Shown: positions 23,996 through 31,688 of the stretch, in pieces
How positions within the stretch are numbered: position 1 is the first letter of the stretch
Layout: the number at the start of each line of letters is the position of its first letter
DNA from: Singulisphaera sp. GP187
GTDB lineage: Bacteria; Planctomycetota; Phycisphaerae; Phycisphaerales; SM1A02
Reading direction: 5' to 3'
Assembly: GCA_945862215.1 (NCBI GenBank)
Contig: CAMAXY010000003.1
Span: forward strand, 62,001-126,000
Length of the DNA: 64,000 bases
Notes under the pieces: model-generated
What the model was told of the DNA's origin: nothing
Database searches by the model: none
The model's input: the letters and a program-made list of their open reading frames with translations, nothing else
Translations under genes and position numbers: made by a program

Positions 23996-25252
23996 TTAAA
24001 TCGCTGCGATGTTTCGCAGGCCACCACGAGCGACAACTTCGATGTCGCTGGCTCGCAAAGCGTGAAAGACTTCTTCACAGTGATCCGGACCCCGCACTTC
24101 AATCTGACAAAGCACTTGAACCTTCGAGACGTCTGCTTCGCCAAATGCACGTTCATGAGAAACTTGCTTGATACTTGCGCCAGTCGAAGCGATTGCAGTT
24201 GCAAGATCTGCTAAACCACCTGGCCGATCACGAATCACAGCAAGAAATTGCACAAGACGTCCATCAAGCATTAAACCGTGTTCGATGACTCTCGACAGAG
24301 TCGTTGGATCGATGTTTCCTCCGCAGAGAACAAGCACAACTTTGCGGCCAACGAGTTGAGGTAATTTCCCTTCCAGGAGTGCCGCAAGCGGAGTTGCTCC
24401 AGCGCCTTCGACCACTCCTTTTTCCAATTCGGCAATACGCAAAATTGCGCGCGTGATTGCTTCCTCAGAAACAGTCACAACTTGTTCGATTCTGCTTCGT
24501 GCCACTTCAAATGCGAGAGGCCCAACTTCTGGAACCGCCAATCCATCGGCAAGTGAAGATTCAGAGGTCACTCGCACTGGATGGCCCGCTGCAAGCGCAG
24601 CAGACATGCTGGGACAGCGCAAGGATTCAACACCGATCACTTTTGTTGCGGGGCGCAGAGTCTTGGCGACGAGGCTGATGCCTGCGATCAATCCACCTCC
24701 ACCAACGGGAACGACAATCGCATCTGGCTCGGGGCATTGCTCAAATATTTCCAGCCCGCACGTTCCCGCTCCTGTGATGATGTGCGGATCATTAAATCCG
24801 TTGATGTATGTCATGCCTTGCGAAGCAACAAGTTCGTCAGCGCGTTGCCGCGCATCGGCGATGTTGTCGCCATGCACTAATACATGAGCGCCAAATTCGC
24901 GACATCGAACTTGTTTCACAAGGGGCGCAAATCGTGGCATGACGACTGTGACTGCAATTCCAAGCGCACGGCCGTGATACGCAAGCGCGAGCGCATGATT
25001 GCCAGCGCTTGCAGCGATGACTCCCTTGGCGCGTGTCGCTGCATCCAACTGCATCAACGCATTTCGACCGCCGCGTTCTTTGAAGGAACCTGTGGACTGT
25101 TGATAATCCAACTTGCACCAAACATTTGCACCACACAACTCTGAAAGCGCAGCGCTTCGCACGCATGGCGTTCGAATAATCCCGCTCTCGATCCGACGCG
25201 CAGCTTCAACAACTTGATCGAATGTTGGGGTCGCAGTCATGATGGCGGACAT
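23996..25252 (-). CDS. ilvA: Threonine ammonia-lyase with ACT domain
   Basis: PLP enzyme converting threonine to 2-oxobutanoate. The 418-aa protein has the PLP lysine in STGSFKERGG near residue 60, the phosphate loop VGGGGLIAG, and a C-terminal ACT-like domain (VIRDRPGGLADLATAIASTG). The single short ACT domain resembles the TdcB/Tdh-like catabolic or YbcE-type enzymes more than the two-domain biosynthetic IlvA, so the symbol is tentative. ilvC lies 29 kb away. It sits 8 bp after pckA and directly before nadE on the minus strand. Confidence 0.88.
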   Translation of the reverse strand: MSAIMTATPTFDQVVEAARRIESGIIRTPCVRSAALSELCGANVWCKLDYQQSTGSFKERGGRNALMQLDAATRAKGVIAASAGNHALALAYHGRALGIAVTVVMPRFAPLVKQVRCREFGAHVLVHGDNIADARQRADELVASQGMTYINGFNDPHIITGAGTCGLEIFEQCPEPDAIVVPVGGGGLIAGISLVAKTLRPATKVIGVESLRCPSMSAALAAGHPVRVTSESSLADGLAVPEVGPLAFEVARSRIEQVVTVSEEAITRAILRIAELEKGVVEGAGATPLAALLEGKLPQLVGRKVVLVLCGGNIDPTTLSRVIEHGLMLDGRLVQFLAVIRDRPGGLADLATAIASTGASIKQVSHERAFGEADVSKVQVLCQIEVRGPDHCEEVFHALRASDIEVVARGGLRNIAAI

Positions 25253-25260
25253 GTGATCTC

Positions 25261-26856
25261 CTATGCAGTGATTGGGCCAGCAGCACGAACCTCGTCAGTG
25301 ATTGCGAACTTTGCATCGTTTGCACGGAATCGCGTCGCCAAGTCTTTCGCCTTCACGTCGTACGCTGCTTTATCTGCCCAAGTATTTCGAGGATCGAGAA
25401 CTTCAGCAGGAACGCCTTCAACAGCTGTCGGCATCTGCAATCCAAAAATTGGATGCTTGACAAATTTCGCAGAACGAAGTGATCCATCCAAGATTGCTGT
25501 GACAAATGCACGGGTGTATGCCAATTTGAATCTTGATCCAGTTCCGTATGGGCCGCCAGTCCATCCTGTATTCAACAACCAAACATCCGATTTGTGTGTT
25601 GCGATTCGGTCGCGAAGCATTTCTGCGTATCGCATCGGCGGCCGAGGCATGAATGGTCCGCCGAAGCATGCGGAGAAATTCGGCATTGGTTCGGTGACTC
25701 CCGCTTCGGTTCCTGCAAGCTTCGATGTGTATCCGTTGAGGAAGTAATACATCGCCTGTTCTGGAGTGAGTCGCGAAACTGGTGGCAGCACACCGAATGC
25801 ATCAGCCGTCAAGAAGATCACATTGCGTGGGTGCGATGCAATACTCGGCATTCGGGCATTCTTGATGTACGACACGGGATATGTGACGCGCGTATTTTCA
25901 GTCTTTGCAGAACTGTCATAGTCTGGAATACGAGTCGTAGGATCAATGACCGTATTTTCCAACACGCTTCCAAATCGGATCGCGTCCCAAATTTCCGGTT
26001 CTCCTTCGCGCGAAAGCTTGATGCACTTCGCATAACAACCGCCTTCCATATTGAAGACGCCCTTTTCGCTCCAACCGTGTTCGTCGTCTCCAACGAGATC
26101 TCGATTTGGATCAGCCGAAAGCGTGGTCTTGCCAGTTCCAGAAAGCCCGAAGAAAAGCGCAACATTTGAATGATCTTTACGATCGACATTGCACGAACAA
26201 TGCATCGGGAAAACCTTCATATCAGGCAGGTCATAATTCATCGCATAAAAAATCGACTTTTTGATCTCGCCCGCATATCGCGTTCCAACGATCAACACAG
26301 TTCGTTTTTCAAGACTCTGTGCGATACAGACTGGACCTTTCGCTCCATACTTCGCTGGATCATCAAGTCGCAGACTTCCCGCATCGATGATCGTCCAGTC
26401 TTGCTTCCAATTGTTCAAATCTGTCGCAGCCGCATTGATAAACAATGTCTTTGCAAAGAGACTGTGCCATGCTTCTTCAGTGAAGACAGAAACTTTCAGG
26501 CGAAATGCAGGATCTGCGCCGGCATATCCATCGAATCGGTACAAATGCTCACGACGACCAAGAGTTGCCAAAACTAATTTTTCAAGTGCATCGAAATGTT
26601 CAGGAGACATCGGCTGATTCACTTTGCCCCAATCGATGTTGTTGTGAATGCCAGCGGAATCTTCCAAGAATTTGTCGTTTGGACTGCGCCCCGTTCGATC
26701 TCCTGTATCGCATGCGAGCGCACCATTGGCTGCAAGCGTTCCTTCGCCTCGGGCAAGTGCGTGTTCGACAAGAATCGCTGCGGAAAGATTGTTTAGAATT
26801 TTTGCGGTGCCAAATGCGTGGCGTTGGGATGACGAAACGGCTGTCATAGTGCTCAT
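25261..26856 (-). CDS. pckA: Phosphoenolpyruvate carboxykinase (ATP)
   Basis: Interconverts oxaloacetate plus ATP with PEP, CO2 and ADP in gluconeogenesis. The 531-aa protein has the kinase-1a P-loop GLSGTGKTTLSADPNRDLVG and GDDEHGW, as well as TGDRTGRSPNDKF and RYAGEIKKSIF of the ATP-type family. The ATG at 26856 was chosen because AAGGAG stands 8 nt upstream; the frame remains open to 26952 but that would overlap the tRNA-His side. It leads a minus-strand group pckA, ilvA, nadE with gaps of 8 and 0 bp. Confidence 0.96.
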   Translation of the reverse strand: MSTMTAVSSSQRHAFGTAKILNNLSAAILVEHALARGEGTLAANGALACDTGDRTGRSPNDKFLEDSAGIHNNIDWGKVNQPMSPEHFDALEKLVLATLGRREHLYRFDGYAGADPAFRLKVSVFTEEAWHSLFAKTLFINAAATDLNNWKQDWTIIDAGSLRLDDPAKYGAKGPVCIAQSLEKRTVLIVGTRYAGEIKKSIFYAMNYDLPDMKVFPMHCSCNVDRKDHSNVALFFGLSGTGKTTLSADPNRDLVGDDEHGWSEKGVFNMEGGCYAKCIKLSREGEPEIWDAIRFGSVLENTVIDPTTRIPDYDSSAKTENTRVTYPVSYIKNARMPSIASHPRNVIFLTADAFGVLPPVSRLTPEQAMYYFLNGYTSKLAGTEAGVTEPMPNFSACFGGPFMPRPPMRYAEMLRDRIATHKSDVWLLNTGWTGGPYGTGSRFKLAYTRAFVTAILDGSLRSAKFVKHPIFGLQMPTAVEGVPAEVLDPRNTWADKAAYDVKAKDLATRFRANDAKFAITDEVRAAGPITA

Positions 26857-26913
26857 ATTGGACTCCTTATGGGGTGAACCATATAGTTTAGCACGGGATC
26901 GCCTTTCGCTCCT

Positions 26914-26942
26914 TTGCGGAGTCGGCATAAGTTTCCTACTAT
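26914..26942 (+). promoter_or_regulatory. Probable tRNA-His promoter
   Basis: -35-like TTGCGG (26914-26919), 17-bp spacer, -10-like TACTAT (26937-26942), 16 bp before the tRNA. Confidence 0.4.
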
Positions 26943-26958
26943 CTTCCCTCATCAGTTG

Positions 26959-27031
26959 GCGACCGTAGCTCAGTTGGTAGAGCGCCGGGTTGTGATCCTG
27001 GATGTCGCGGGTTCAAATCCCGTCGGCCGCC
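26959..27031 (+). tRNA. tRNA-His (anticodon GTG)
   Basis: Cloverleaf with anticodon loop TTGTGAT. A G precedes position 1 (26958) and the discriminator is C, the pair characteristic of tRNA-His. The acceptor stem GCGACCG/CGGCCGC has one A-C mismatch at pair 4-69. T arm GCGGG-TTCAAAT-CCCGT. No CCA is encoded. Confidence 0.93.
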
Positions 27032-27047
27032 CTTGTCGAGTTTCAAT

Positions 27048-27818
27048 ATGCGTTTTCATTCGATTCAAACGAATCCCATTTGGGAAGAACCGATCCCGAA
27101 TCGTGCAGAAATCGAGCGTGCGCTGCAAAAATGCTCGCCGAATGCTGGAGATTTTATTGTTCTTCCAGAACTTTGCGAAACTGGTTTTACGATGCGCAGC
27201 GATCTCGCTGCAACGGCGGATTCGGTGCAGTGGGGATCTCGCGTTGCGAAATCGCACAAAATTTGGCTGCAATGCGGGCTTGCGCGGCGGCAACCCGATG
27301 GCGGCATCGCCAATACTGCAACAATTTTTTCGCCAGATGGATCGGAAGTTGGCCAGTATCGAAAATGTTTTCTATTTACACCTGGTGGCGAAGATCGTTC
27401 CTACTCCCCTGGCTCTGGCCCAGTTGTCTTTGATTGTGGAGGGGTGAAAATTGCGCCAATGATCTGTTACGACTTGCGGTTCCCCGAGTTATGGCGTCAC
27501 GCGCTCTTGGCCGGCGCAGAAGTTTTTACGATGAGCGCGTGCTGGCCCGCGTTGCGATTGCGTCAGAAACACGCCATGCTTGCATCGCGTGCAATTGAAA
27601 ATCAAGTGTGGGTTATCGCTGCCAATCGAACCGGAAACGAGCCCAATACGAATTATTCTGGTGGATCAACAATCGTAGATTTTCTTGGGGAAACCAAGGC
27701 GCTTTGCGAAAGCGACCCAAGTTTTATCAGTCACGCAATCGACTTGGATGAACTGCGAACTTTCCGCGCAAAGTTCAAAGTCATATCGGACATCCAAAGA
27801 AAATTCCTTGGACTGTAA
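27048..27818 (+). CDS. Carbon-nitrogen hydrolase (omega-amidase-like)
   Basis: Nitrilase-superfamily amidase of 256 aa. The catalytic triad is visible: Glu in VLPELCETGF, Lys in YRKCFLFTPGGED, Cys in MICYDLRFPE. The GGEDRSYSPG segment after the lysine is typical of omega-amidase (YafV/Nit2-like) enzymes, which remove the amide from alpha-keto acids formed in transamination. The ATG at 27048 is preferred to a TTG at 27033 that would touch the tRNA. It directly follows tRNA-His. Confidence 0.85.
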   Translation: MRFHSIQTNPIWEEPIPNRAEIERALQKCSPNAGDFIVLPELCETGFTMRSDLAATADSVQWGSRVAKSHKIWLQCGLARRQPDGGIANTATIFSPDGSEVGQYRKCFLFTPGGEDRSYSPGSGPVVFDCGGVKIAPMICYDLRFPELWRHALLAGAEVFTMSACWPALRLRQKHAMLASRAIENQVWVIAANRTGNEPNTNYSGGSTIVDFLGETKALCESDPSFISHAIDLDELRTFRAKFKVISDIQRKFLGL

Positions 27819-27930
27819 AATTTCGTCTGATTGCATTGACGGCTGTACCAAAGTTCGTAAACTTCTCTCACGTTTCATAGGTCGGTCGAGAAAGATTTTT
27901 TGTGGGTCTCAATCAAAGTCAATCAACGTA
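27819..27930 (+). other. Spacer before the hypothetical gene
   Basis: 112 bp with no recognisable gene. The frame of the next gene extends back through it into the amidase gene, so the start at 27931 is uncertain. Confidence 0.4.
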
Positions 27931-28509
27931 ATGAATATTATTGCATTGCCATCTGCAAAGCTGAAGAAGCACAAGACGATCACTGTTGTTGATCGCACCC
28001 ACTCTCTTCGCCGCGCATATTTTGCAAGTTCCATTTCGCACTCTCGTTGGAATGTCGGAGTGGAATGCGTGATCGCTCAAGTCAATTGGATTGATTGCAA
28101 GCGAGATTCTCAACCAGAACAATGGGTGGAAGATGTCGTGATTGCTTGCGCATGTATTCGAGGCGAACAGCAAGCATGGCACCACGTGCAATTTGCAAAT
28201 ACATGGAGACTGCGCGAAGCAGCCGAATTGCGACTCAGCCCAGAAAAAGCAAGCCTCTTGGTCGAGCGTTTCTGGAGGCTTTTACGCACCAATTCCCGTA
28301 CGGCAAACTCCCAGTGCGCAAACGGACTGCGAATGCAGAATTATCGCGGTGGCCAGATGCTCACGCGGTGGTTGCTCTCGCAGATTTTGACTCAGATCGA
28401 AGCACTGCCTTTGGGCTCGAGCGTTGATGCCATTCTTGACACAATGCCCCAATTGCGTACTCTCGGTTGTGACGCTTCCGTTTCCGAACGGGTGCCGCAG
28501 GCAACATAG
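27931..28509 (+). CDS. Hypothetical protein ending inside tRNA-Phe
   Basis: Predicted 192-aa basic protein of unknown family. The start at ATG 27931 (NIIALPSAKLKKHKTITVVD) is the first plausible one; the frame continues upstream to 27685 through the amidase gene. The middle contains two Cys (VIACACIRGEQQAWHHV) and a helical region (SPEKASLLVERFWRLLR). The stop TAG at 28507-28509 consists of tRNA-Phe positions 8-10, so CDS and tRNA overlap by 10 bp. It could be a lineage-specific protein, and I cannot exclude that it is non-coding. Confidence 0.5.
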   Translation: MNIIALPSAKLKKHKTITVVDRTHSLRRAYFASSISHSRWNVGVECVIAQVNWIDCKRDSQPEQWVEDVVIACACIRGEQQAWHHVQFANTWRLREAAELRLSPEKASLLVERFWRLLRTNSRTANSQCANGLRMQNYRGGQMLTRWLLSQILTQIEALPLGSSVDAILDTMPQLRTLGCDASVSERVPQAT

Positions 28510-28572
28510 CTCAGTTGGTAGAGCACCGCATTGAAAATGCGGGTGTCCCCGGTTCAAGTCCGGGTGTTGCCA
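28500..28572 (+). tRNA. tRNA-Phe (anticodon GAA)
   Basis: Acceptor GGCAACA/TGTTGCC, T8-A9, anticodon stem-loop CCGCA-TTGAAAA-TGCGG, T arm CCCGG-TTCAAGT-CCGGG, discriminator A. No CCA is encoded. The 5' end overlaps the stop codon of the upstream CDS. Confidence 0.95.
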
Positions 28573-28617
28573 TTGGTTCCGAGTGTTGCCATTGGTTCCG
28601 AGTGTTGCCATTGGTTT
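28564..28617 (+). repeat. Tandem copies of the tRNA-Phe 3' end
   Basis: A 19-bp unit beginning GTGTTGCCATTGGTTCCGA, whose first nine bases are the 3' end of tRNA-Phe, occurs at 28564-28582, again perfectly at 28583-28601, and as a 16-bp partial copy at 28602-28617. Confidence 0.92.
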
Positions 28618-28629
28618 TGGATTGACTGC

Positions 28630-29142
28630 CTACGCAGTTTTTCCGTATCGCTTGTGGATCGACCGAACGGTCTCCACTCCCATTCCATCAATCGGATAAT
28701 GCGTTTCCAACGCGCTAGAAAGTTCGTATGAATCAACAACCACGAACAACGCAGGCATTGCCAACACACCACTGCAAAATCTCGATGCGCGTGCAAGATG
28801 TCCGGGTGTTGTCGCTGCGATTAATGTTGCATTTTCAATCCGAAGCGGGAAGATTCGAAATTGCCACGCTTGTCGAGCAGTCACGAGTGCAGTTGCTGCC
28901 GGATTCACACAAGTGAAATCTGCGTCGAATGATGCGGAGAGCGCGCGATATTGATCGACCCACGCTGCTTCGATGAATTCTGGATCGATGCCAAACATTT
29001 CTTCGCACAGAAGTCCGAATGGGCGACCGATCTCGGCTTGGCGAGCCAGGACCGCATCGACTTCGCTTTGTCTCAGCAGTCCTTGTGCAACAAGAAGTTC
29101 TCCAAGTCGTGGAATGCGCGGGTGAATATGAATGTTTGTCAT
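28630..29142 (-). CDS. Stand-alone MshEN-domain protein
   Basis: Protein of 170 aa resembling the N-terminal domain of GspE/PilB ATPases (MshEN): RLGELLVAQGLLRQSEVDAVLARQ with its repeated L-hydrophobic pattern, then a second segment around FIEAAWVDQYRALS. In PilB/MshE proteins such domains bind cyclic di-GMP through RLG...L..G motifs, one of which is present here. No ATPase domain follows, so it may be a regulatory c-di-GMP adaptor. The ATG at 29142 follows weak GAGA; the frame to 29199 is longer. It is divergent from the gene at 29265. Confidence 0.68.
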   Translation of the reverse strand: MTNIHIHPRIPRLGELLVAQGLLRQSEVDAVLARQAEIGRPFGLLCEEMFGIDPEFIEAAWVDQYRALSASFDADFTCVNPAATALVTARQAWQFRIFPLRIENATLIAATTPGHLARASRFCSGVLAMPALFVVVDSYELSSALETHYPIDGMGVETVRSIHKRYGKTA

Positions 29143-29264
29143 AGTTTGGGTCTCTTTCTCATAAGGCTCATCGGATGAGTCAAGGGGCGACTTTCGCAAG
29201 CTTGTAAATTTGTTGTAATCGAAACATCATTTGGCGAATACACTCGATTCCGACATAAAAACAT

Positions 29265-30212
29265 ATGAATCTGCGAATCAATACGCTTTCAAATCACGCC
29301 CAAAGTTGGCTCAAGTCCCCCGCCGCTGCAGGAATGGGGCAAATGTCCAAGCGATTGACTCGTTCGATACCCAATTCGAGACTGCACACATCGCTCCTTC
29401 GGGAAGTGTTGCTTGCAAAGCGACTCAGCGCTGAGGGCTTCAGCGTGCGCAGCGAAATCCCCACGCAAGCAGGTCGATCCTGTGATCTTGTCGCAGTCCG
29501 AGGATCGCTTGTTTTGCACTTACACGTGAAGTGCATGGACGCAGACGATGATCTGACTCAACCTCGATCGCCGCGGATTCCATCTGCGATTCGATCTCTT
29601 GAGAATGTCGATCGCCGACTGTTGATTGAAGTCGAGTGGAAAAATGGATTGAGTTCAAGCGCACTGCGATCAACTGCAGATGCGATGAGAAATTTCCTCG
29701 GCCGTGCGGCAGTTGGAGATGAATGCGTCGTGCGAAGTCGAAGCGGTGAAATTCGCGGAAGGTGTCGCGTACGTTCACCGCGTGATACAGGCGGTGTTTC
29801 ATTGACCAGCGGTATCACCGATGATCATCGACTTGCAGTCGATCGCGTGCGGCGACTTCTGCGCAAAGCGCGCGATCAATTTCTTGCGGGTGGGGAAAAT
29901 ATTATTGTGGTCTTCGGCCCCAAGTCTGCAAAATGGATTTTCTCTCAGGCACTTCTAGGAACACCAGTCGAACGATGGGATGAATATCCACGACGCGGCG
30001 AGCGCGTTGCTTTGGGCAATGCAGATGATGGGTTCTGGGCCGGCGCAGGAAAGTCAGGTTGTGCAAGCGGCACTCTCAGTCGAATCGCAGTGTGGGCATC
30101 ACTCGACTCTGTTCGCGATGATTCGGTCGCATGGATTCGAAGTGGAGTCACCCCCGTCGTTCGTGGCGCATGCGCTGAACTTTTTCGACAAGTCCTGCCC
30201 ACAAACCGCTAA
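29265..30212 (+). CDS. Unknown protein, possible PD-(D/E)XK nuclease-like fold
   Basis: Protein of 315 aa that I cannot assign to a family. Residues ~45-90 read LLREVLLAKRLSAEG, SEIPT, CDLVAV and LHLHVKC. This is the order helix-Glu, hydrophobic-Asp, then hydrophobic x-V-K of PD-(D/E)XK nuclease folds, so a nuclease or nuclease-like role is possible. Residues 200-250 have RKARDQFLAGGENIIVVFGP, an alpha-beta unit. The start at 29265 is the first ATG. The 3' end lies 6 bp from hflX, convergent. Confidence 0.55.
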   Translation: MNLRINTLSNHAQSWLKSPAAAGMGQMSKRLTRSIPNSRLHTSLLREVLLAKRLSAEGFSVRSEIPTQAGRSCDLVAVRGSLVLHLHVKCMDADDDLTQPRSPRIPSAIRSLENVDRRLLIEVEWKNGLSSSALRSTADAMRNFLGRAAVGDECVVRSRSGEIRGRCRVRSPRDTGGVSLTSGITDDHRLAVDRVRRLLRKARDQFLAGGENIIVVFGPKSAKWIFSQALLGTPVERWDEYPRRGERVALGNADDGFWAGAGKSGCASGTLSRIAVWASLDSVRDDSVAWIRSGVTPVVRGACAELFRQVLPTNR

Positions 30213-30218
30213 AGAAAA

Positions 30219-31646
30219 CTATGCGCCGTCGCCGACGAGTCGTTCATGCGGCGGAATACGCTCGACGAAGCTCTCTTTCGGAGGTGGCCAAAGCGCAAGC
30301 AAACCTTCGTGAACCGGCAAATCATTCACGGTGAATCGAGACCCCATCGCAATAAGTTGTTCAATATGCCGCCGCCCTAAAGTCACAGTGATGATGCAAT
30401 TTGTTTCGTCATAATCGCGATTGGTGACGGTCGCACGAGACTCCAGAAAATCGACTGCGCGACCATCACGAAGCGGAATCCGAAGAACCGCCTCACGCAT
30501 TTCGCCAAGCAAATTCCCGCGAACCATCTTGCGAAGTTCATCGAATCCTGCCGAGTTCAGCGCAGAAACGGCGATGGCAGTTGGTTCTTTCTTGCGCCAT
30601 TCTTCGAGAGATGGCGGTCGTTCTCCAATGGGACCGACTGCTACCCCCATCTTGTCGATCTTGTTCAGAACAACCAAGCGAGGCTGATTCTTTGCGCCAA
30701 TCCCGTCGAGAACTTCACGAACAGTCGCAAGTTGTGAATGCGCATTTGGATCTGCCGCATCGACAATCAACAATAACAAATGTGAATGCACAGTCTCTTC
30801 GAGTGTCGCACGAAAACTTGCGACAAGATGATGCGGAAGCCGTTGAATGAATCCAACCGTGTCGGAGAGCATCACAATATTGCCACCACCAAGATTCCAA
30901 GCCTCCGTTCGAGTTTGGAGCGTCGCGAAAAGTTGGTCATTTGCGAATGCGCCGCCATTTGTCAGCGCATTAAAGAGCGTGCTCTTTCCTGCATTCGTAT
31001 AACCCACAATTCCAACCGTAAAATGCTCTGCTCGGCGAGTCTGAACTTCGCGCGTCTTTCGCGCTTGCACTTCCGAAAGTTCGCGCTTCAGAGCGACAAT
31101 GCGCCGCGAAACAAGACGACGATCGATTTCGAGTTGTTGTTCACCTGGACCGCGCGTTCCCACTCCCATCGGCGATCCGCCTGTGACTTGTCCCAAGTGC
31201 GACCACATCGCACGCAATCGGGGCGCGGTGTATTCAAGTTGTGCGATCTCAACCTGTAATTGTGCTGCGCGGGATGTTGCTCGATTAGCGAAAATGTCCA
31301 AGATCAATTCGCTTCGATCAATCACCTTGCAGCAAAGTTCTTTCTCGATATTTCGAAGTTGACTCGGACTGAGATCATGATCGAACACGACAACTCCCGC
31401 ACGCAGTTCTTTGACCGCTGCGTTCAATTCCTGAATTTTTCCTTTTCCAAGACATGTTCTTCCATCCATACCGTGGCGATTCTGGATCAGTTGCCCAACG
31501 GTCTGCACCCCTGCTGTCTCAGCCAGTGCGCGAAGTTCGCTGAGTGGATCGGGATTATTCAGCGCTGCATCATCAGAACTCAAGATCACCGCGGCCAGAA
31601 TGGCTCTCTCCGCCTGAATTGATGCGCTTCGCAGACCTGTCTCCAT
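30219..31646 (-). CDS. hflX: Ribosome-associated GTPase HflX
   Basis: HflX is a GTPase that can split stalled ribosomes under stress. The 475-aa protein has the N-terminal HflX domain (LAETAGVQTVGQLIQNR, DHDLSPSQLRNIEKEL), the glycine-rich GTRGPGEQQLEIDRR linker, and a G domain with GYTNAGKSTLFNAL (G1), DTVGFI (G3) and NKIDK (G4). A C-terminal extension follows. The ATG at 31646 lies 9 nt after TAGACT on the minus strand. Divergent from tsaD. Confidence 0.95.
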   Translation of the reverse strand: METGLRSASIQAERAILAAVILSSDDAALNNPDPLSELRALAETAGVQTVGQLIQNRHGMDGRTCLGKGKIQELNAAVKELRAGVVVFDHDLSPSQLRNIEKELCCKVIDRSELILDIFANRATSRAAQLQVEIAQLEYTAPRLRAMWSHLGQVTGGSPMGVGTRGPGEQQLEIDRRLVSRRIVALKRELSEVQARKTREVQTRRAEHFTVGIVGYTNAGKSTLFNALTNGGAFANDQLFATLQTRTEAWNLGGGNIVMLSDTVGFIQRLPHHLVASFRATLEETVHSHLLLLIVDAADPNAHSQLATVREVLDGIGAKNQPRLVVLNKIDKMGVAVGPIGERPPSLEEWRKKEPTAIAVSALNSAGFDELRKMVRGNLLGEMREAVLRIPLRDGRAVDFLESRATVTNRDYDETNCIITVTLGRRHIEQLIAMGSRFTVNDLPVHEGLLALWPPPKESFVERIPPHERLVGDGA

Positions 31647-31655
31647 AGTTCAGCA

Positions 31656-31661
31656 AGTCTA
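31656..31661 (-). promoter_or_regulatory. -10-like TAGACT 9 nt before hflX
   Basis: TAGACT on the minus strand ends 9 nt before the hflX ATG; no Shine-Dalgarno. The same hexamer at the same distance precedes the UDP-glucuronate decarboxylase gene. Confidence 0.45.
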
Positions 31662-31673
31662 CGCATGAACGGC

Positions 31674-31679
31674 GATACT
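31674..31679 (+). promoter_or_regulatory. -10-like GATACT 9 nt before tsaD
   Basis: GATACT ends 9 nt before the ATG at 31689. The same hexamer at the same distance precedes anmK. This favours 31689 over 31665 as the tsaD start. Confidence 0.45.
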
Positions 31680-31688
31680 CTGACACAT

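Noticed and set aside
28564-28617. tRNA-end repeats as edges of an integrated island
   Set aside because: The copies are adjacent, with no integrase or cargo between or beside them in the window.
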